DNA of 25,020 nucleotides from the NCBI GenBank assembly GCA_045580835.1, contig JAZNOM010000143.1, positions 1 through 25,020 on the forward strand, given 5' to 3'. Position 1 is the first letter of the stretch, and each line of letters starts with the position of its first letter. The DNA is from UMGS902 sp045580835. GTDB taxonomy: Bacteria; Bacillota; Clostridia; Oscillospirales; CAG-272. The notes beneath the pieces are model-generated. The model had not been told where the DNA came from and ran no database searches. It saw nothing but the letters and a program-made list of their open reading frames with translations. Made by a program: the position numbers and the translations under genes. Positions 7,601 to 16,900 of the stretch are shown piece after piece.

Positions 7601-8450
7601 CGACAGAGTCCTGCACGGCGCGGATGTCGCCGCCTGCAAACGTACCGCCGCTTATATTAATGTAGATATTGCCGTGAATATGCTGGTTGTTTGAAACGCT
7701 TGAGTTGTAGCCGGGTCTGCTTACGCCGACGATAGAGCATTTAAAGCTGCCGCCCGATATATTAAGTGTGGCATTTCCCTCAAGCGCGTCAAATCCCGTG
7801 GGTGAAATCAAGGCGTTGTCGCCGGCTCCGGTTTTGTTTGCTGTAAAGGTACCGCCCAAAATGTTAAGAGTAACATTTGAAACCGTACCGACGGGCTGAC
7901 CGTCACCGTCGCGGTATGAGCCGCCTTTTGCATAGTACCAAGTGCCGCTTTTAACCGTTATTGTATAGTCAGAGAAGCACATTTTCGCTTGAGTAATGCC
8001 GCTTTTTGCGCCGTATGTGCCGCCGTAAATTATCGGCGCGTAGTTAACATATCCGGTTGTGATACCGTCGCCGAAGGTGACGTCGTTACCCTCGCAAAAG
8101 AGCATTGGTACACTGGCGGTGAAACTTAAATTAGCGTTTTCAAACGTTACGGGTGCGTTGATATAAAGCTTGCCCGAAACGTTGATTTTTGCACCGTTTT
8201 CGCATGAAACGTAAATCTCGTTTTTGCTTGAAATTTCAGAGCCGTCTGCGAGCGTTATATCGCCCGAAACGATTACGTTTCCGCCGCTTGCAAGCGAGTC
8301 AAACGCCGCCTGAAGTGTGGCAAACGGCGCGGTGCTTGTGCCGCTGTTTGTATCGGCACCGCCGACACCGTTTACATAAACGGTGTCAGCGGCAAATGTG
8401 CTGATACAAAGGATTAATGTAAATAAAATTGATAAAATCAGTTTTTTCAT
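4656..8450 (-). CDS. Secreted beta-helix / GH43-like / dockerin protein
   Basis: 1264 residues. A signal peptide (1-20, cleavage after STFA) is followed by two modules that begin with VYV/IFV-x(n)-SxxPF/M and run as GG-x-F repeats typical of right-handed parallel beta-helices (about 21-300 and 545-847), separated by a more divergent helix (301-544). A GH43-type five-bladed propeller spans about 848-1190: Asp859 in GYADPSV fits the catalytic base, WAPQLY near 918 is a family signature, and Glu1043 in IMEGP fits the general acid. The C terminus (about 1206-1264) is a type I dockerin with two calcium loops, GDANSDGNITIID and CDFDKNGNLGAID, so the enzyme should dock onto a cohesin scaffold. It starts 15 bases after the SLH paralogue, with GGAG seven bases before the ATG. 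It lacks the GPGH histidine of many GH43 arabinosidases (SPGA at 1108-1111). The substrate is unknown; arabinan or arabinogalactan is a guess. Confidence 0.88.
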   Translation of the reverse strand: MKKLILSILFTLILCISTFAADTVYVNGVGGADTNSGTSTAPFATLQAAFDSLASGGNVIVSGDITLADGSEISSKNEIYVSCENGAKINVSGKLYINAPVTFENANLSFTASVPMLFCEGNDVTFGDGITTGYVNYAPIIYGGTYGAKSGITQAKMCFSDYTITVKSGTWYYAKGGSYRDGDGQPVGTVSNVTLNILGGTFTANKTGAGDNALISPTGFDALEGNATLNISGGSFKCSIVGVSRPGYNSSVSNNQHIHGNIYINISGGTFAGGDIRAVQDSVASEIDGDFFVTISGGTFESFGTVDASNVNGLAIADVKSGITTSGFSPLVNLASGGSATVTNGGLIRVSGTVDSSALKISGDKKVIIEGVTSDAAINLSDVLYLGTNTEIDNIALNGYGTQVISCSDGKIVFGDNIGGNGVALKNFTDATVNSGLFAYIKGARDKDVKLHIDGATVSGDIIAAAGESKNDGYILVTSGTLGGNIYAFENCGAKGAVQVLGGTHEGKIGAAKHPTDKCVDIFGAYSAVESEIDYTGTVKYNAPTDAIFVTSELNLAKGQTAGDGSSPMTPMTDLTAAVTAASGEKIVVICGPIYLKSTTVLPATASKTVITSTYMGIDYRDFADARIELSAGLRASCETVIENVTFLSVERYTFVSAEGNRLTIGEGVECKLYPGKRIEQYPTLVGGSHAKTEYIRNVNLTVKSGTWGVLSGASYHPSDTDTTAYKITGSVYVYVMGGTFTEGVYLAGRADLNDGARLYILDGLFECPIYGSHDSDTSIKGHLRFFFEGGEFHGDISRSKDGSAVGKYFTINMANGNFDRVSTIICAGGNLNVSENVDLNAEIVGEATFTNPIAGYADPSVVYHDGYYYYTFAKSYLSQPAIYMAKAANLCDIGKVEPFVIWSQAESGEGSDIEDVWAPQLYLIDGTWYIYTTCDVGMASDVSSRRMPRIWKGTTTAPDGEYEYVGTFTNLDANVESYLSPRIINYGSKMYFVCGGFYRAEDATNQHIQRLFLCELSDATTMAGAMTVISTPKYDYEAGIMEGPFPVTSPNGTLYLLFAAGHTRTDEYCTGIMRFNGTDSDSLTDASKWEKFAEPLQFASYENGVYSPGAMVITTTPSGDKYLAVYHAKEYHYSAYTMRRMYMQELTFVNDFPTIADPQPTDTVFAIALNPMPLASRITGSPKMGTVKPSNYGPYYNETVYISNLALGDANSDGNITIIDALRAIKFFVGEKVDGFDFVHCDFDKNGNLGAIDILNIVKLALD

Positions 8451-8465
8451 AAAATCTCCGCTTTT

Positions 8466-11400
8466 TTACTTCTGTCTGTGTTCTTTAGCTGCGATACGGG
8501 TAAAGATTACGCAAGCCTCGCTTCTGATGATTTCATCATTCGGACGGAAGTTGCCAGTACCTGCGTCGCCGCCGATAATGCCTGCGTTAAAGAGCTTTTT
8601 AACCGCACCGTAGCACGCCATATCGCTTGTAACGTCGGGACATGCGCCGTTTCTTACGGCAGTGTATTCGGAAGCGGGAAGAATGTTTGCAAATACGGTT
8701 GCCATTTCGCCTCTTGTGATGTTGCGCTCGTAGTTGTCAAACTGACCTGCGGTTATAATGCCTGCGTTTACGCAGTATTCAACATACGGTGTGTACCACT
8801 TTTCACCTGCAACTGCGGCGCGTACGGTCGTGCCGTTATACGCCTTGTGAACGTTAACTGCGGCGGTGAGTGCTTGCGCTACGGTAAACTTGCCGGCAGG
8901 CGAGAACTTGGTGGTTGAAGTACCGTTTGCAAGTGCGTATTCGTAAGCAACCTTAACATAGGTATGATACCATGTGTTTGTAGGAACGTCTGTAAAGTTG
9001 TTTTCGTACTTGCGCGATATATTAAAGCGTGAGTAAGCGGAGAGAGTGCCGCTCTTTGTAAAGCCGCTGATACGCTTTGCAAGGGGCAGTGAGTTCATTT
9101 CAATTGTGAAAACGGTGGAAACGGGCTGTGGGTCGTCCATCGTAGGGAAGCCGTTTTCGTCAAATGTGATTTCCTGCATATGCATACGGCGCATTGAGTA
9201 TGCGGAGAGGTGGTATTCCTTTGCGTGGTAAACGCCGTAGTACTTTGAGCCGCTTGGCGAGGTGGTAACTATCATTGCGCCGGGCGAGTATACAAAGTTG
9301 TCGAGATTTGCATATTGGAGAGGCTCGGGGAACTTCTCCCACTTGCTCGCGTCAAGCAAGCTGTCATTTTCCGTGCCGTTGAAGCGCATGATACCGGTTG
9401 CGTAGTAGTCGGTACGTGTATGACCTGCCGCAAATATCATATAGAGGTCACCGTTTGGTGTGTAGAAGGGATACGGACCTTCCATAATGCCCTTGGTCAT
9501 TGCCTTATCTGCAGGGTCATATTCGTAATAGTAGCAGGGAGAAGAAATAACTATCTGCTTTGAAGCCATCTTTGTGGGGCTTGCAAGTTCGCACACACGC
9601 ATTCTCTGTGTGTGGGGATTTGTATCGCTCTGTGTATAGAAGCCGCTCATAAACATGTACCACTTGCCGCCGTGCTTGATTACACGGGGGGAGAGGTATG
9701 TGTATGCATCGGGGTCGATGTTTTCCATGCAGCCAAAGTATTCGTAGGGACCGGTGGGTTCATCTACCTGACCTACCCATACGTAGGGGAAGCGGCGGTC
9801 TGCGCCTGAAGCGGTGTCCTTTGAGGTCTGTGCCGCTGCGTAGATATACCATCTGCCGTCCATAAAGTAGAGCTGCGGTGCCCAGAGAGCAGTCATTTCC
9901 TTACCCTGACCTGTAAGCTTCTGGCTCCAGATGAGGATAGGCTCAACCTTGCCGATGTCGCAGAGGTTTGCCGCTTTAGCCATCCAGAGGCCTTGGCCGC
10001 CGTTGTAGCCGTTTGCATAGGTGTAATAGTAGTAACCGTCGTGGAAAACAATAGACGGGTCTGCATAGCCTGCAATCGGGTTTGTAAATGTGATTTCGCC
10101 GGCGAGGGGCGCGTTAAGGTCAATGTTTTTTGCAACATTGATTTCGGAGGTGTTGTTGCCGCCGAGTGCTTCTGCGCCGATGATAACGCTTGCGCGTGTG
10201 ATATCTGCGCCGTGAACATTAACGATGAATTTGCCGTTAAGCGTGGGGAGATTGTTTTGCGCTGCGCGGATGTCACCCTCAAAGCCCGCACTGTAGCCGT
10301 TGAGAATTATATCGCCGTCAATGGTGATAGCCTCGCCGCTGATACCGAATACCGAGCATGCAAACGTGCCGCCGTGCGCGTTGAGAGTTGCGTTACCGGT
10401 AAGGTTGTTAAGACCTGCGATAAAGCAGTCGTCGGTGAACTTGCCGCCGTAGACGTCAAGGGTGATATTGCCCTCAACTCTTCTGGTCTTGCCGGAGTTT
10501 GCGACTATCGAGAACTGGCCGCCTACGAGTGAACCCCATGTACCGCTCTTAACGGTCATGTGGATATCCTTTTTAATGGAGTTTGAAAGTGCAAAGGAGC
10601 CTGCAATAAGGTCGGGATAATCCTCGGTGCGGTTGCCCTTGAAGATTTCGCATTTTACGCCGTCGCCAACTGTAAATTCGTTGCCCTCGGCGCTGATGTA
10701 GCAGTCGTTGCCCTTGGAAACAAACTTAATGTTTTCGATAAGCGTTTCGCTGTTGAAAGCGATATACTTGGTAAGCTCGATGTGTGCGTTGTTAAGTGCT
10801 GCGTAGTCAACTCCGCCAAAGGTGGAGGTGAGAGTAAGCTTGCCGCTTGTTTTGCGGAGAGTTTTACCGGTGTCAACGGTAAGCTTGCCGGTGACAACTA
10901 TTGTACCGCCGTTTGGCAACTTTTCGGATGCAAGAACGATATCGCCAAGTGCGTTTTGGGGTGTGGAGCCGTCGCCCATGCCGCCGTCTCTTATATAAAC
11001 AACATCGCTCTTTACGCTGACGGTGGGGAATTCTACCTCACGCTTGTTGTCTGCGAGAATTGTATCAAGCTCCGTTTTTACCGCTGCGGCGTTTGCTGCA
11101 TTGATAGTCTTGTCAAATTCTACTGCTTTTGGAGAAATATCATTTGTTGCGATTAGCACAGCGTTGCCAAGCACGCTTTCTGCGTTGAAGAGAGCAGCGC
11201 CGGAGAAGTCGCCGCCGCTGACTGCGAGGGTAAAGTCGCCCGAAAGCTCGCCTGCGATAGTGTCATGGACCGCACCTACGGTGATGCCCTTGCGGAATTT
11301 ACCGCCGTTGATGGTGATGTTAATATTTCCGCGTGCGTATGCACTGTTAGAAGCGGTGGAGTTTGTACCGGGACGGCCAAGACCCATAACCGAGCAGTTA

Positions 11401-13130
11401 ATTTCGCCGCCGTTTATGATGATGTTTGCGTCACCGTCAAGCGCATCAAAGCCTCCGACTGCGATGATGCCGTTCATTGTGGGGCTTGTGGTGGTGTTGG
11501 TGATTCTGCCGCCGTTGATTATAATTGTAACGTTACCGATGGTACCTACTGCCTGCGCTTCGCCGGTACGGATAGAGCCGCCGCGCACGTAGTACCAGTC
11601 ACCGGAGTCAATCTGAATGGTATAGTCAAAGAATTTTGTATTGTAGATAGTTGTACCGCTGCGTGCGCAATCGGTACCGCCCCAGATAGCCATGGGATTT
11701 GTGGCATAGGTGGTTGTAACCTCCTTGCCGATGTGCAGGCTGTTGCCGAGACAGTAGAACTCTGCGCCGTTTTCATTTGACATGTCAATGTGTTCAATAA
11801 CGGTGTCGCCGCCGAGGAAAACATCGGTTGCAAATGAAATAGAAGCACCTGTTTCGCGATAGTCAACGCCTTCGTAAAGCGAGGTGATCGTTACTTTGCC
11901 GTCATGCTTTGGGAAAGCCGCCTCTGTGGCGGTGTCGATTTTTACACTGCCGCTGACAACTATAGTGCCGCCGTCACGGCCGAGAAGCTTAAACGCGCGG
12001 TTAATGGTTTGCACCGGCTTTGAGAACGAAGTGCCGTCTGCATTGTTGTCGCCGTTGTCGCTGAGGAATACAACGTCCATGTTTGAAGCGCCTTCTTTTA
12101 TTCCTGTGATGATGTCGAAGTTTTCAACACACGCGTATGTGTTTATCCAATCTGCGGTAATCTGCGGTGCATCTTTTACATCAAGTACGGTGTGACCGTA
12201 GTTTGTGCCGCTGTTATAGAGCGCGCCCGCGTTAAGACCGATAAATGCATTGTCATCACGCCAGCCGGGAGTGCCGGAGGTAAAGTAGTTTGCGGGATTC
12301 ATATTCTTCGTGATGCAAACGGTTACATCAACATTGTACGCAACCTCTTCACTGCCGCAACCGGTCATGAAGTTTGTCAGCTTGCCGCCGTCAAGGGTAA
12401 TGTGTGCTGCGCCGCCGGTAACGGTTTTTGAGCCCCAGCGATATGCGCCGAAAAGCTTGTTTACAACGCCTTCACCGCCAATGGTGATATAAGCGGTACC
12501 GGTGTAGTTTGCCATGGTGTTTTTGCCGACGTTTCTGCCAAGGCCGGTAAGCTCTGCGATAGTACCGCCTAAAACGGTTACGTGCGAATCCTTGGAGTAG
12601 TCGTCATCGGGAACGGAGATAACTCCGTTTGTGTGGTCAAGACCGCCTATTACGTGAACCTCGATTTTTTCCATTTTGCAGCCCTTGCCAAAGGTGAGGT
12701 CAAAGAATCTGCCCGAAATAACGAATGTTTTGTTAGAACCGTTATAAAACGTTATGTTTTCAAAGGTAGTGTTGGCGGTGCAGACGTAGCGCGAGCCGTT
12801 TGCACAGATAAGGCGTGCGCCAAAATCTGTGCCGCCGTATTCACCTGTGATAGTTACGGTGCCGTCTGCCGCCGGCGAGGTAAAGCCGGGGAGGGCGGCG
12901 TCATAGTTTGCCGAGGTTGCAAAGGTGTAGTCACCTGCAACTACGATTGTGCCGCCGTAGGGCAGTGCCGCAAACGCGTCTGCCATATCGCCGAAAGCAT
13001 TTTCTGGCGATGAGCCGTTGCCGTTTCCGCCGTCTTTAAGATAGACAACATCTGCCGCAAAAACGCTGAATGTGAGGAGTGTAGCCAGCAGAAGCGCGGT
13101 GAAAAAGCCAATAAACAATGATTTTTTCAT
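8466..13130 (-). CDS. Cell-wall-anchored beta-helix / GH43-like / SLH protein
   Basis: 1554 residues. The signal peptide is 1-25 (SVFA before ADVVYL). Three beta-helix modules start at about 26, 351 and 708, each opening with DVV(Y/F)(L/I)xDxG and a GGTIVV strand and continuing with GG-x-F turns. The GH43-like propeller is at about 1013-1355: Asp1024 in GYADPSI, WAPQLY near 1083, Glu1217 in IMEGP, YHAKEYH near 1301. Three SLH motifs (about 1375-1435, 1436-1490, 1491-1550) carry TVAQ, TRGE and IRSE at the TRAE position. SLH domains bind pyruvylated secondary cell-wall polymers, so this copy should sit on the cell surface. Its modules 2 and 3 align closely with modules 1 and 2 of the dockerin paralogue downstream. 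AAAGGAG for this gene overlaps the stop codon of the araC-type gene, indicating coupling. As in the paralogue, GPGH is replaced by SPGA. Confidence 0.9.
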   Translation of the reverse strand: MKKSLFIGFFTALLLATLLTFSVFAADVVYLKDGGNGNGSSPENAFGDMADAFAALPYGGTIVVAGDYTFATSANYDAALPGFTSPAADGTVTITGEYGGTDFGARLICANGSRYVCTANTTFENITFYNGSNKTFVISGRFFDLTFGKGCKMEKIEVHVIGGLDHTNGVISVPDDDYSKDSHVTVLGGTIAELTGLGRNVGKNTMANYTGTAYITIGGEGVVNKLFGAYRWGSKTVTGGAAHITLDGGKLTNFMTGCGSEEVAYNVDVTVCITKNMNPANYFTSGTPGWRDDNAFIGLNAGALYNSGTNYGHTVLDVKDAPQITADWINTYACVENFDIITGIKEGASNMDVVFLSDNGDNNADGTSFSKPVQTINRAFKLLGRDGGTIVVSGSVKIDTATEAAFPKHDGKVTITSLYEGVDYRETGASISFATDVFLGGDTVIEHIDMSNENGAEFYCLGNSLHIGKEVTTTYATNPMAIWGGTDCARSGTTIYNTKFFDYTIQIDSGDWYYVRGGSIRTGEAQAVGTIGNVTIIINGGRITNTTTSPTMNGIIAVGGFDALDGDANIIINGGEINCSVMGLGRPGTNSTASNSAYARGNINITINGGKFRKGITVGAVHDTIAGELSGDFTLAVSGGDFSGAALFNAESVLGNAVLIATNDISPKAVEFDKTINAANAAAVKTELDTILADNKREVEFPTVSVKSDVVYIRDGGMGDGSTPQNALGDIVLASEKLPNGGTIVVTGKLTVDTGKTLRKTSGKLTLTSTFGGVDYAALNNAHIELTKYIAFNSETLIENIKFVSKGNDCYISAEGNEFTVGDGVKCEIFKGNRTEDYPDLIAGSFALSNSIKKDIHMTVKSGTWGSLVGGQFSIVANSGKTRRVEGNITLDVYGGKFTDDCFIAGLNNLTGNATLNAHGGTFACSVFGISGEAITIDGDIILNGYSAGFEGDIRAAQNNLPTLNGKFIVNVHGADITRASVIIGAEALGGNNTSEINVAKNIDLNAPLAGEITFTNPIAGYADPSIVFHDGYYYYTYANGYNGGQGLWMAKAANLCDIGKVEPILIWSQKLTGQGKEMTALWAPQLYFMDGRWYIYAAAQTSKDTASGADRRFPYVWVGQVDEPTGPYEYFGCMENIDPDAYTYLSPRVIKHGGKWYMFMSGFYTQSDTNPHTQRMRVCELASPTKMASKQIVISSPCYYYEYDPADKAMTKGIMEGPYPFYTPNGDLYMIFAAGHTRTDYYATGIMRFNGTENDSLLDASKWEKFPEPLQYANLDNFVYSPGAMIVTTSPSGSKYYGVYHAKEYHLSAYSMRRMHMQEITFDENGFPTMDDPQPVSTVFTIEMNSLPLAKRISGFTKSGTLSAYSRFNISRKYENNFTDVPTNTWYHTYVKVAYEYALANGTSTTKFSPAGKFTVAQALTAAVNVHKAYNGTTVRAAVAGEKWYTPYVEYCVNAGIITAGQFDNYERNITRGEMATVFANILPASEYTAVRNGACPDVTSDMACYGAVKKLFNAGIIGGDAGTGNFRPNDEIIRSEACVIFTRIAAKEHRQK

Positions 13131-13141
13131 GTTTTTCTCCT

Positions 13142-13957
13142 TTATTTGAAAATCATAAACTCGCCCTCGCGCGCAAGGATTGCTTCGCGGTAGCGGCTTG
13201 GGGAAGTGCCGAAATGTTTTTTAAACATGCGTGAAAAGTTTACGATGTCGCTGTAGCCTGCGGCGTATGCCGCCTCGGCTACCGAGCCGTCACCGTTTAC
13301 AAGCAACTCCGCCGCGCGTTCAAGGCGGTATACAACGAGAAATTGCTGCGGAGATATGCCGGTTTGTTTTTTAAAAACGGTGCTGAAGTATGTGCGGTCA
13401 AGGTTAAGCTCCCTTGCTATGTCCGCAATTTTGATGTCCTTTGCGTAGTTTTGCGATATGTACTCCTTTGCCGCCGTGACATAGGGGTTTGGGCGGTGTG
13501 CCATGCCGTTTTGCATCTGCAAAAGCAGGCTCATCAGCTCCCAAAGCTTTGCCGAAAGGTATTCTTCTTTGCCGCAATCAAGCTTTGAGACGGAAAGAAT
13601 GTCTATAAACACCTTGCCTGCCGCAGGTGCCGAAAACACGTCGGTTTCAAGCAGATGCGGAAGGTCAATATCACTTTCAAACGCTATCCAAATATAATGC
13701 CACGGGTTATTTGCATCGGCAGTATATTTGTGTGTCTGATGAGGATGTATCACAAAAATCTGTGACGGAGAAACGGTATAAGATGTGTTTGCGGTTTCAA
13801 ATGTACCGCTGCCCGACACTACGTAGTGCAGCAGCCAGTATGGGCGCGGCACATCTACCGAAAAGCCGCCCTCACATTCCTGTTGCCCCCATGTGATGGG
13901 ATTAAGCCCTGCAAGGCGCTTGCCGTTTGTTCTGTATTCCTCTCTTATTTGCGCCAT
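13142..13957 (-). CDS. AraC-family transcriptional regulator with cupin sensor domain
   Basis: 271 residues. An N-terminal AraC-type cupin (about 20-110; HYVVSGSGTFE, then IHPHQTHKY) should bind a sugar. Two helix-turn-helix motifs follow at about 174-200 (IADIARELNLDRTYFSTVFKK) and 225-256 (SVAEAAYAAGYSDIVNFSRMFKKHFGTSPSRYR), the latter carrying the conserved GF/Y-x-x-x-x-x-F-SR-x-FK-x-x-G-x-SP signature. Its ATG overlaps the end of lacZ by 13 bases, and 11 bases separate its stop from the SLH gene. It is therefore embedded in the operon it most likely controls, probably as a sugar-responsive activator. Repeated TTGTGC motifs around the lacZ promoter are candidate binding sites. Confidence 0.93.
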   Translation of the reverse strand: MAQIREEYRTNGKRLAGLNPITWGQQECEGGFSVDVPRPYWLLHYVVSGSGTFETANTSYTVSPSQIFVIHPHQTHKYTADANNPWHYIWIAFESDIDLPHLLETDVFSAPAAGKVFIDILSVSKLDCGKEEYLSAKLWELMSLLLQMQNGMAHRPNPYVTAAKEYISQNYAKDIKIADIARELNLDRTYFSTVFKKQTGISPQQFLVVYRLERAAELLVNGDGSVAEAAYAAGYSDIVNFSRMFKKHFGTSPSRYREAILAREGEFMIFK

Positions 13958-16900
13958 ATGTCACCGCCGCGTGCCGCTTCTACGGTAAATTTAAGAGAGT
14001 GCTTGCCGCATTTAAGCTGATATTGTTCATCAAGCACGGGGCCGCAGGCGTTGGAGCCTGTGCCGCTTTGAACAGCATCAATGTGGATAAAGGTACAGTT
14101 TTCGTCTGAAAGCTTTTGTACGTACGCAACTTCTTTGAGCTGCTTTATAGAGTAGTGCGAAATGTCAAACGAGAAAGGAGTTTCGGACGTAAAGAGCAAG
14201 CTCTGTCCTGCGTAGGTCGTCGCTTCGAGCCAGCCTGTTGCATAGTGTGCGCCGTTTTCCTGCGGACGTACATACGGCTCAAAGTTGTCGGCAACCGTGG
14301 TTTTAAAGTCGCCGAGTCTTGCCGCAAGACGCTTGTCGTTGTAGCTTTCCATCGGGCCGTAGCCGAAGTAGCGAACGTTTTCAAGGTCGCGTACTGCGGT
14401 AAATACAAGTCCGATACGGGGGTAATAGCGAATGCCGCTGTCCTTGATGTCAGCATCAAGGGTTATGTCAAGCGCGCCGCTTTCGGTAAGCGTGTATGTA
14501 ACTGTTGCGCCAAGGACAACCTTTTCCTTTGCGGTAAAGTGAAGCTTTGTTTTTACTGTCGCTTTCTTCGATGTGCATTTTACGTTTACCGAGTCAACCG
14601 TTTCAACTGTTTCAAAGAGTCCGATGAGGTTCCATTTCATAAGAATGTACTTGTCATTGTCAATCGGTGCGCGAGTAAAGCAAACCTTTGTGGGAGCGGT
14701 AAGCATTTCCTTGCCGTTTTGCACAAGGCTTTCAAGTGCGCCGCTTTTCTTGCCGAAGGCGAGAGCGACTTCACCCGCGGTGATAATGTATTTATCATCG
14801 TTTTCGGCAAGTGTCACTGCCGAGGGGGCTGACTTTACGCTTGGGAGAATGTCGTTTCTCTCAAACACAAACTGCTCGCCGCCAAGTGAAAATCCTGCTT
14901 TTACAAGCGGTGTGTCGGTCTTTTGTACAAATGTAATGTTTACGGCTTTAGTGCCTGCCTTGAGTTCTTTCGGGAACTTGACGGTAAAATCTTCTGCACT
15001 TTCGGGTGCAAGAGCGGTGTCAAGCGTGCCGCCTGCAACCGATGTGCCATTAACTTCGAGCGACCAAAGAATCAGAATGTCCGAAAGGTCGGTAAAGTTG
15101 CGGAGATTTTCAAGGCGGAATTTGCCTTTAGCGGCGTTGATTTCTGTTATGCGGTATGGCTTTTGAACTTCTTTAAGTTCAAGCATGCCCGTATGAAGTC
15201 TGCGGTCAGGGTAAACCAAACCGTCCATGCAGAAGTTGCCTGCGTTCGGCGTGTCGCCAAAACTGCCGCCGTAGCCGTACTCGGGATTGTCGGGAGTGCC
15301 GCCGAGGAGAGCCGCGTGGTCGCAGAACTCCCAAACGCATCCGCCAAAGAAATTGTCGTGCGACATGATGGCATCCCAATATTTTTTAAAGTCGCCGGGG
15401 CCGTTGCCCATCGCGTGGCAGTATTCGCAGAGATAGTAGGGGTAAAGCTCTTTTTCGTCCTCGCAGTATTTTACAATGTCCTCGACCGGTGCGTACATAT
15501 AGCTTTCGACGTCGGTTGCTTTAGCATAGTATTTGCCAAGGTCGTCGCCGCGCTTTGACAGATAACCCTTGTTTGCACCCTCGTAGTGGAGGAGTCTGGA
15601 CGTGTCCTTTGAACGGATGTAATCAGCCATTGCAAGCTGATTTTCGCCCATGCCGCTTTCGTTGCCGAGCGACCACATGATTACGCATGCGTGATTTTTG
15701 TCACGTTCGTAAAGGCGAACGGCGCGGTCAACATAGTTTTCTTTCCAATCGGGATGCTTTGAGAGGAAGCTCCAATTGAATTTTTCGTCGTAATTAAAGC
15801 CGTGGGTTTCGATGTCAGCCTCATCGCAGACATAAAAACCGTATTTGTCGCAAAGCTCGATAAATCTCGGGTCGGAGGGATAGTGGCTTGTGCGAATCAT
15901 GTTTACATGGCACTGCTTCATTATCTCAAGGTCACGCACCATATGTTCCATGGGTGTTGCATATCCTATGAGAGGGTTTGAATCGTGGCGGTTAACGCCG
16001 CGTGCCTTGACTTTCTTTCCATTGATATATATGACGCGGTTTTTAACCTCAATTTTGCGTGCGCCGACTGCCAGCATGATATGCTCATTGCCGTTTTGAA
16101 TGTGGATTTTATAAAGGTTTGGCACTTCGCTTGACCAAAGCGCCGGATTGTTTACAGTAAACGTTACCTTTTTGTCGATAAGGTCTGCCGATGCAACGGC
16201 GCCGGTGTCGTTGCCGTCACTGTCAAGCAGTGCAAAGGATATATTCTTTTGAATGTCGCCGTCAATTTCTGCGGTAAAGGTTGCTTTTTTTAATGATTTT
16301 GACATCTCGCACTTTACCGAGATGTCGCGGATGCTCTTTTTGTCGCGGAAGAGCAGATATACTTCGCGAAAGATACCGCCGGCGCGGAACATGTCCTGGT
16401 CCTCAAGGTAGGAAGCGGTGGAAAACTTGATAACAAGTACGTCTATTCTGTTTTCGCCGACGGTAAGCATGTCGGTAACGTTGATTTCGCTTGTGCAGTG
16501 CGAAACCTCACTGTATGCGGCAAAGTTGCCGTTTACCCATACGTAAAAGCAGGAGTATACGCCCTCAAAGTTTAAAAATGCGTTTTTGCCTTTGAGTTCT
16601 TTAGCCGAAAGAGTGAAAGTGCGGCTGTAAAGACCGCAAGGGTTGTTTTCGCTCGGTACGTTTGGCGGGTCGAGAGGAAACGGGTAAACTACGTTTGTGT
16701 AGTTCGGCTTGCCGTAGCCGAGGTTTTCAAAGCTTGCAGGCACGGGAATTTTGTCTGCTTTGGTTTTATGTAATGAGTCAAGCGTTTCGTTTTCGATTTC
16801 GGATGGGTTTTTGAAATATCTAAAGTCCCACTCGCCCGAAAGCTGCTTGAAGTATGCAGAATGTGCGCGGTTTTCCGTGAGTGCCGCCTCACGGCTTTCA

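Noticed and set aside
4656..13130. Many GG-x-F repeats, considered as a CRISPR-like or tandem DNA repeat
   Set aside because: The periodicity is in the protein (beta-helix turns) and the DNA copies differ strongly. There is no constant repeat or spacer length.
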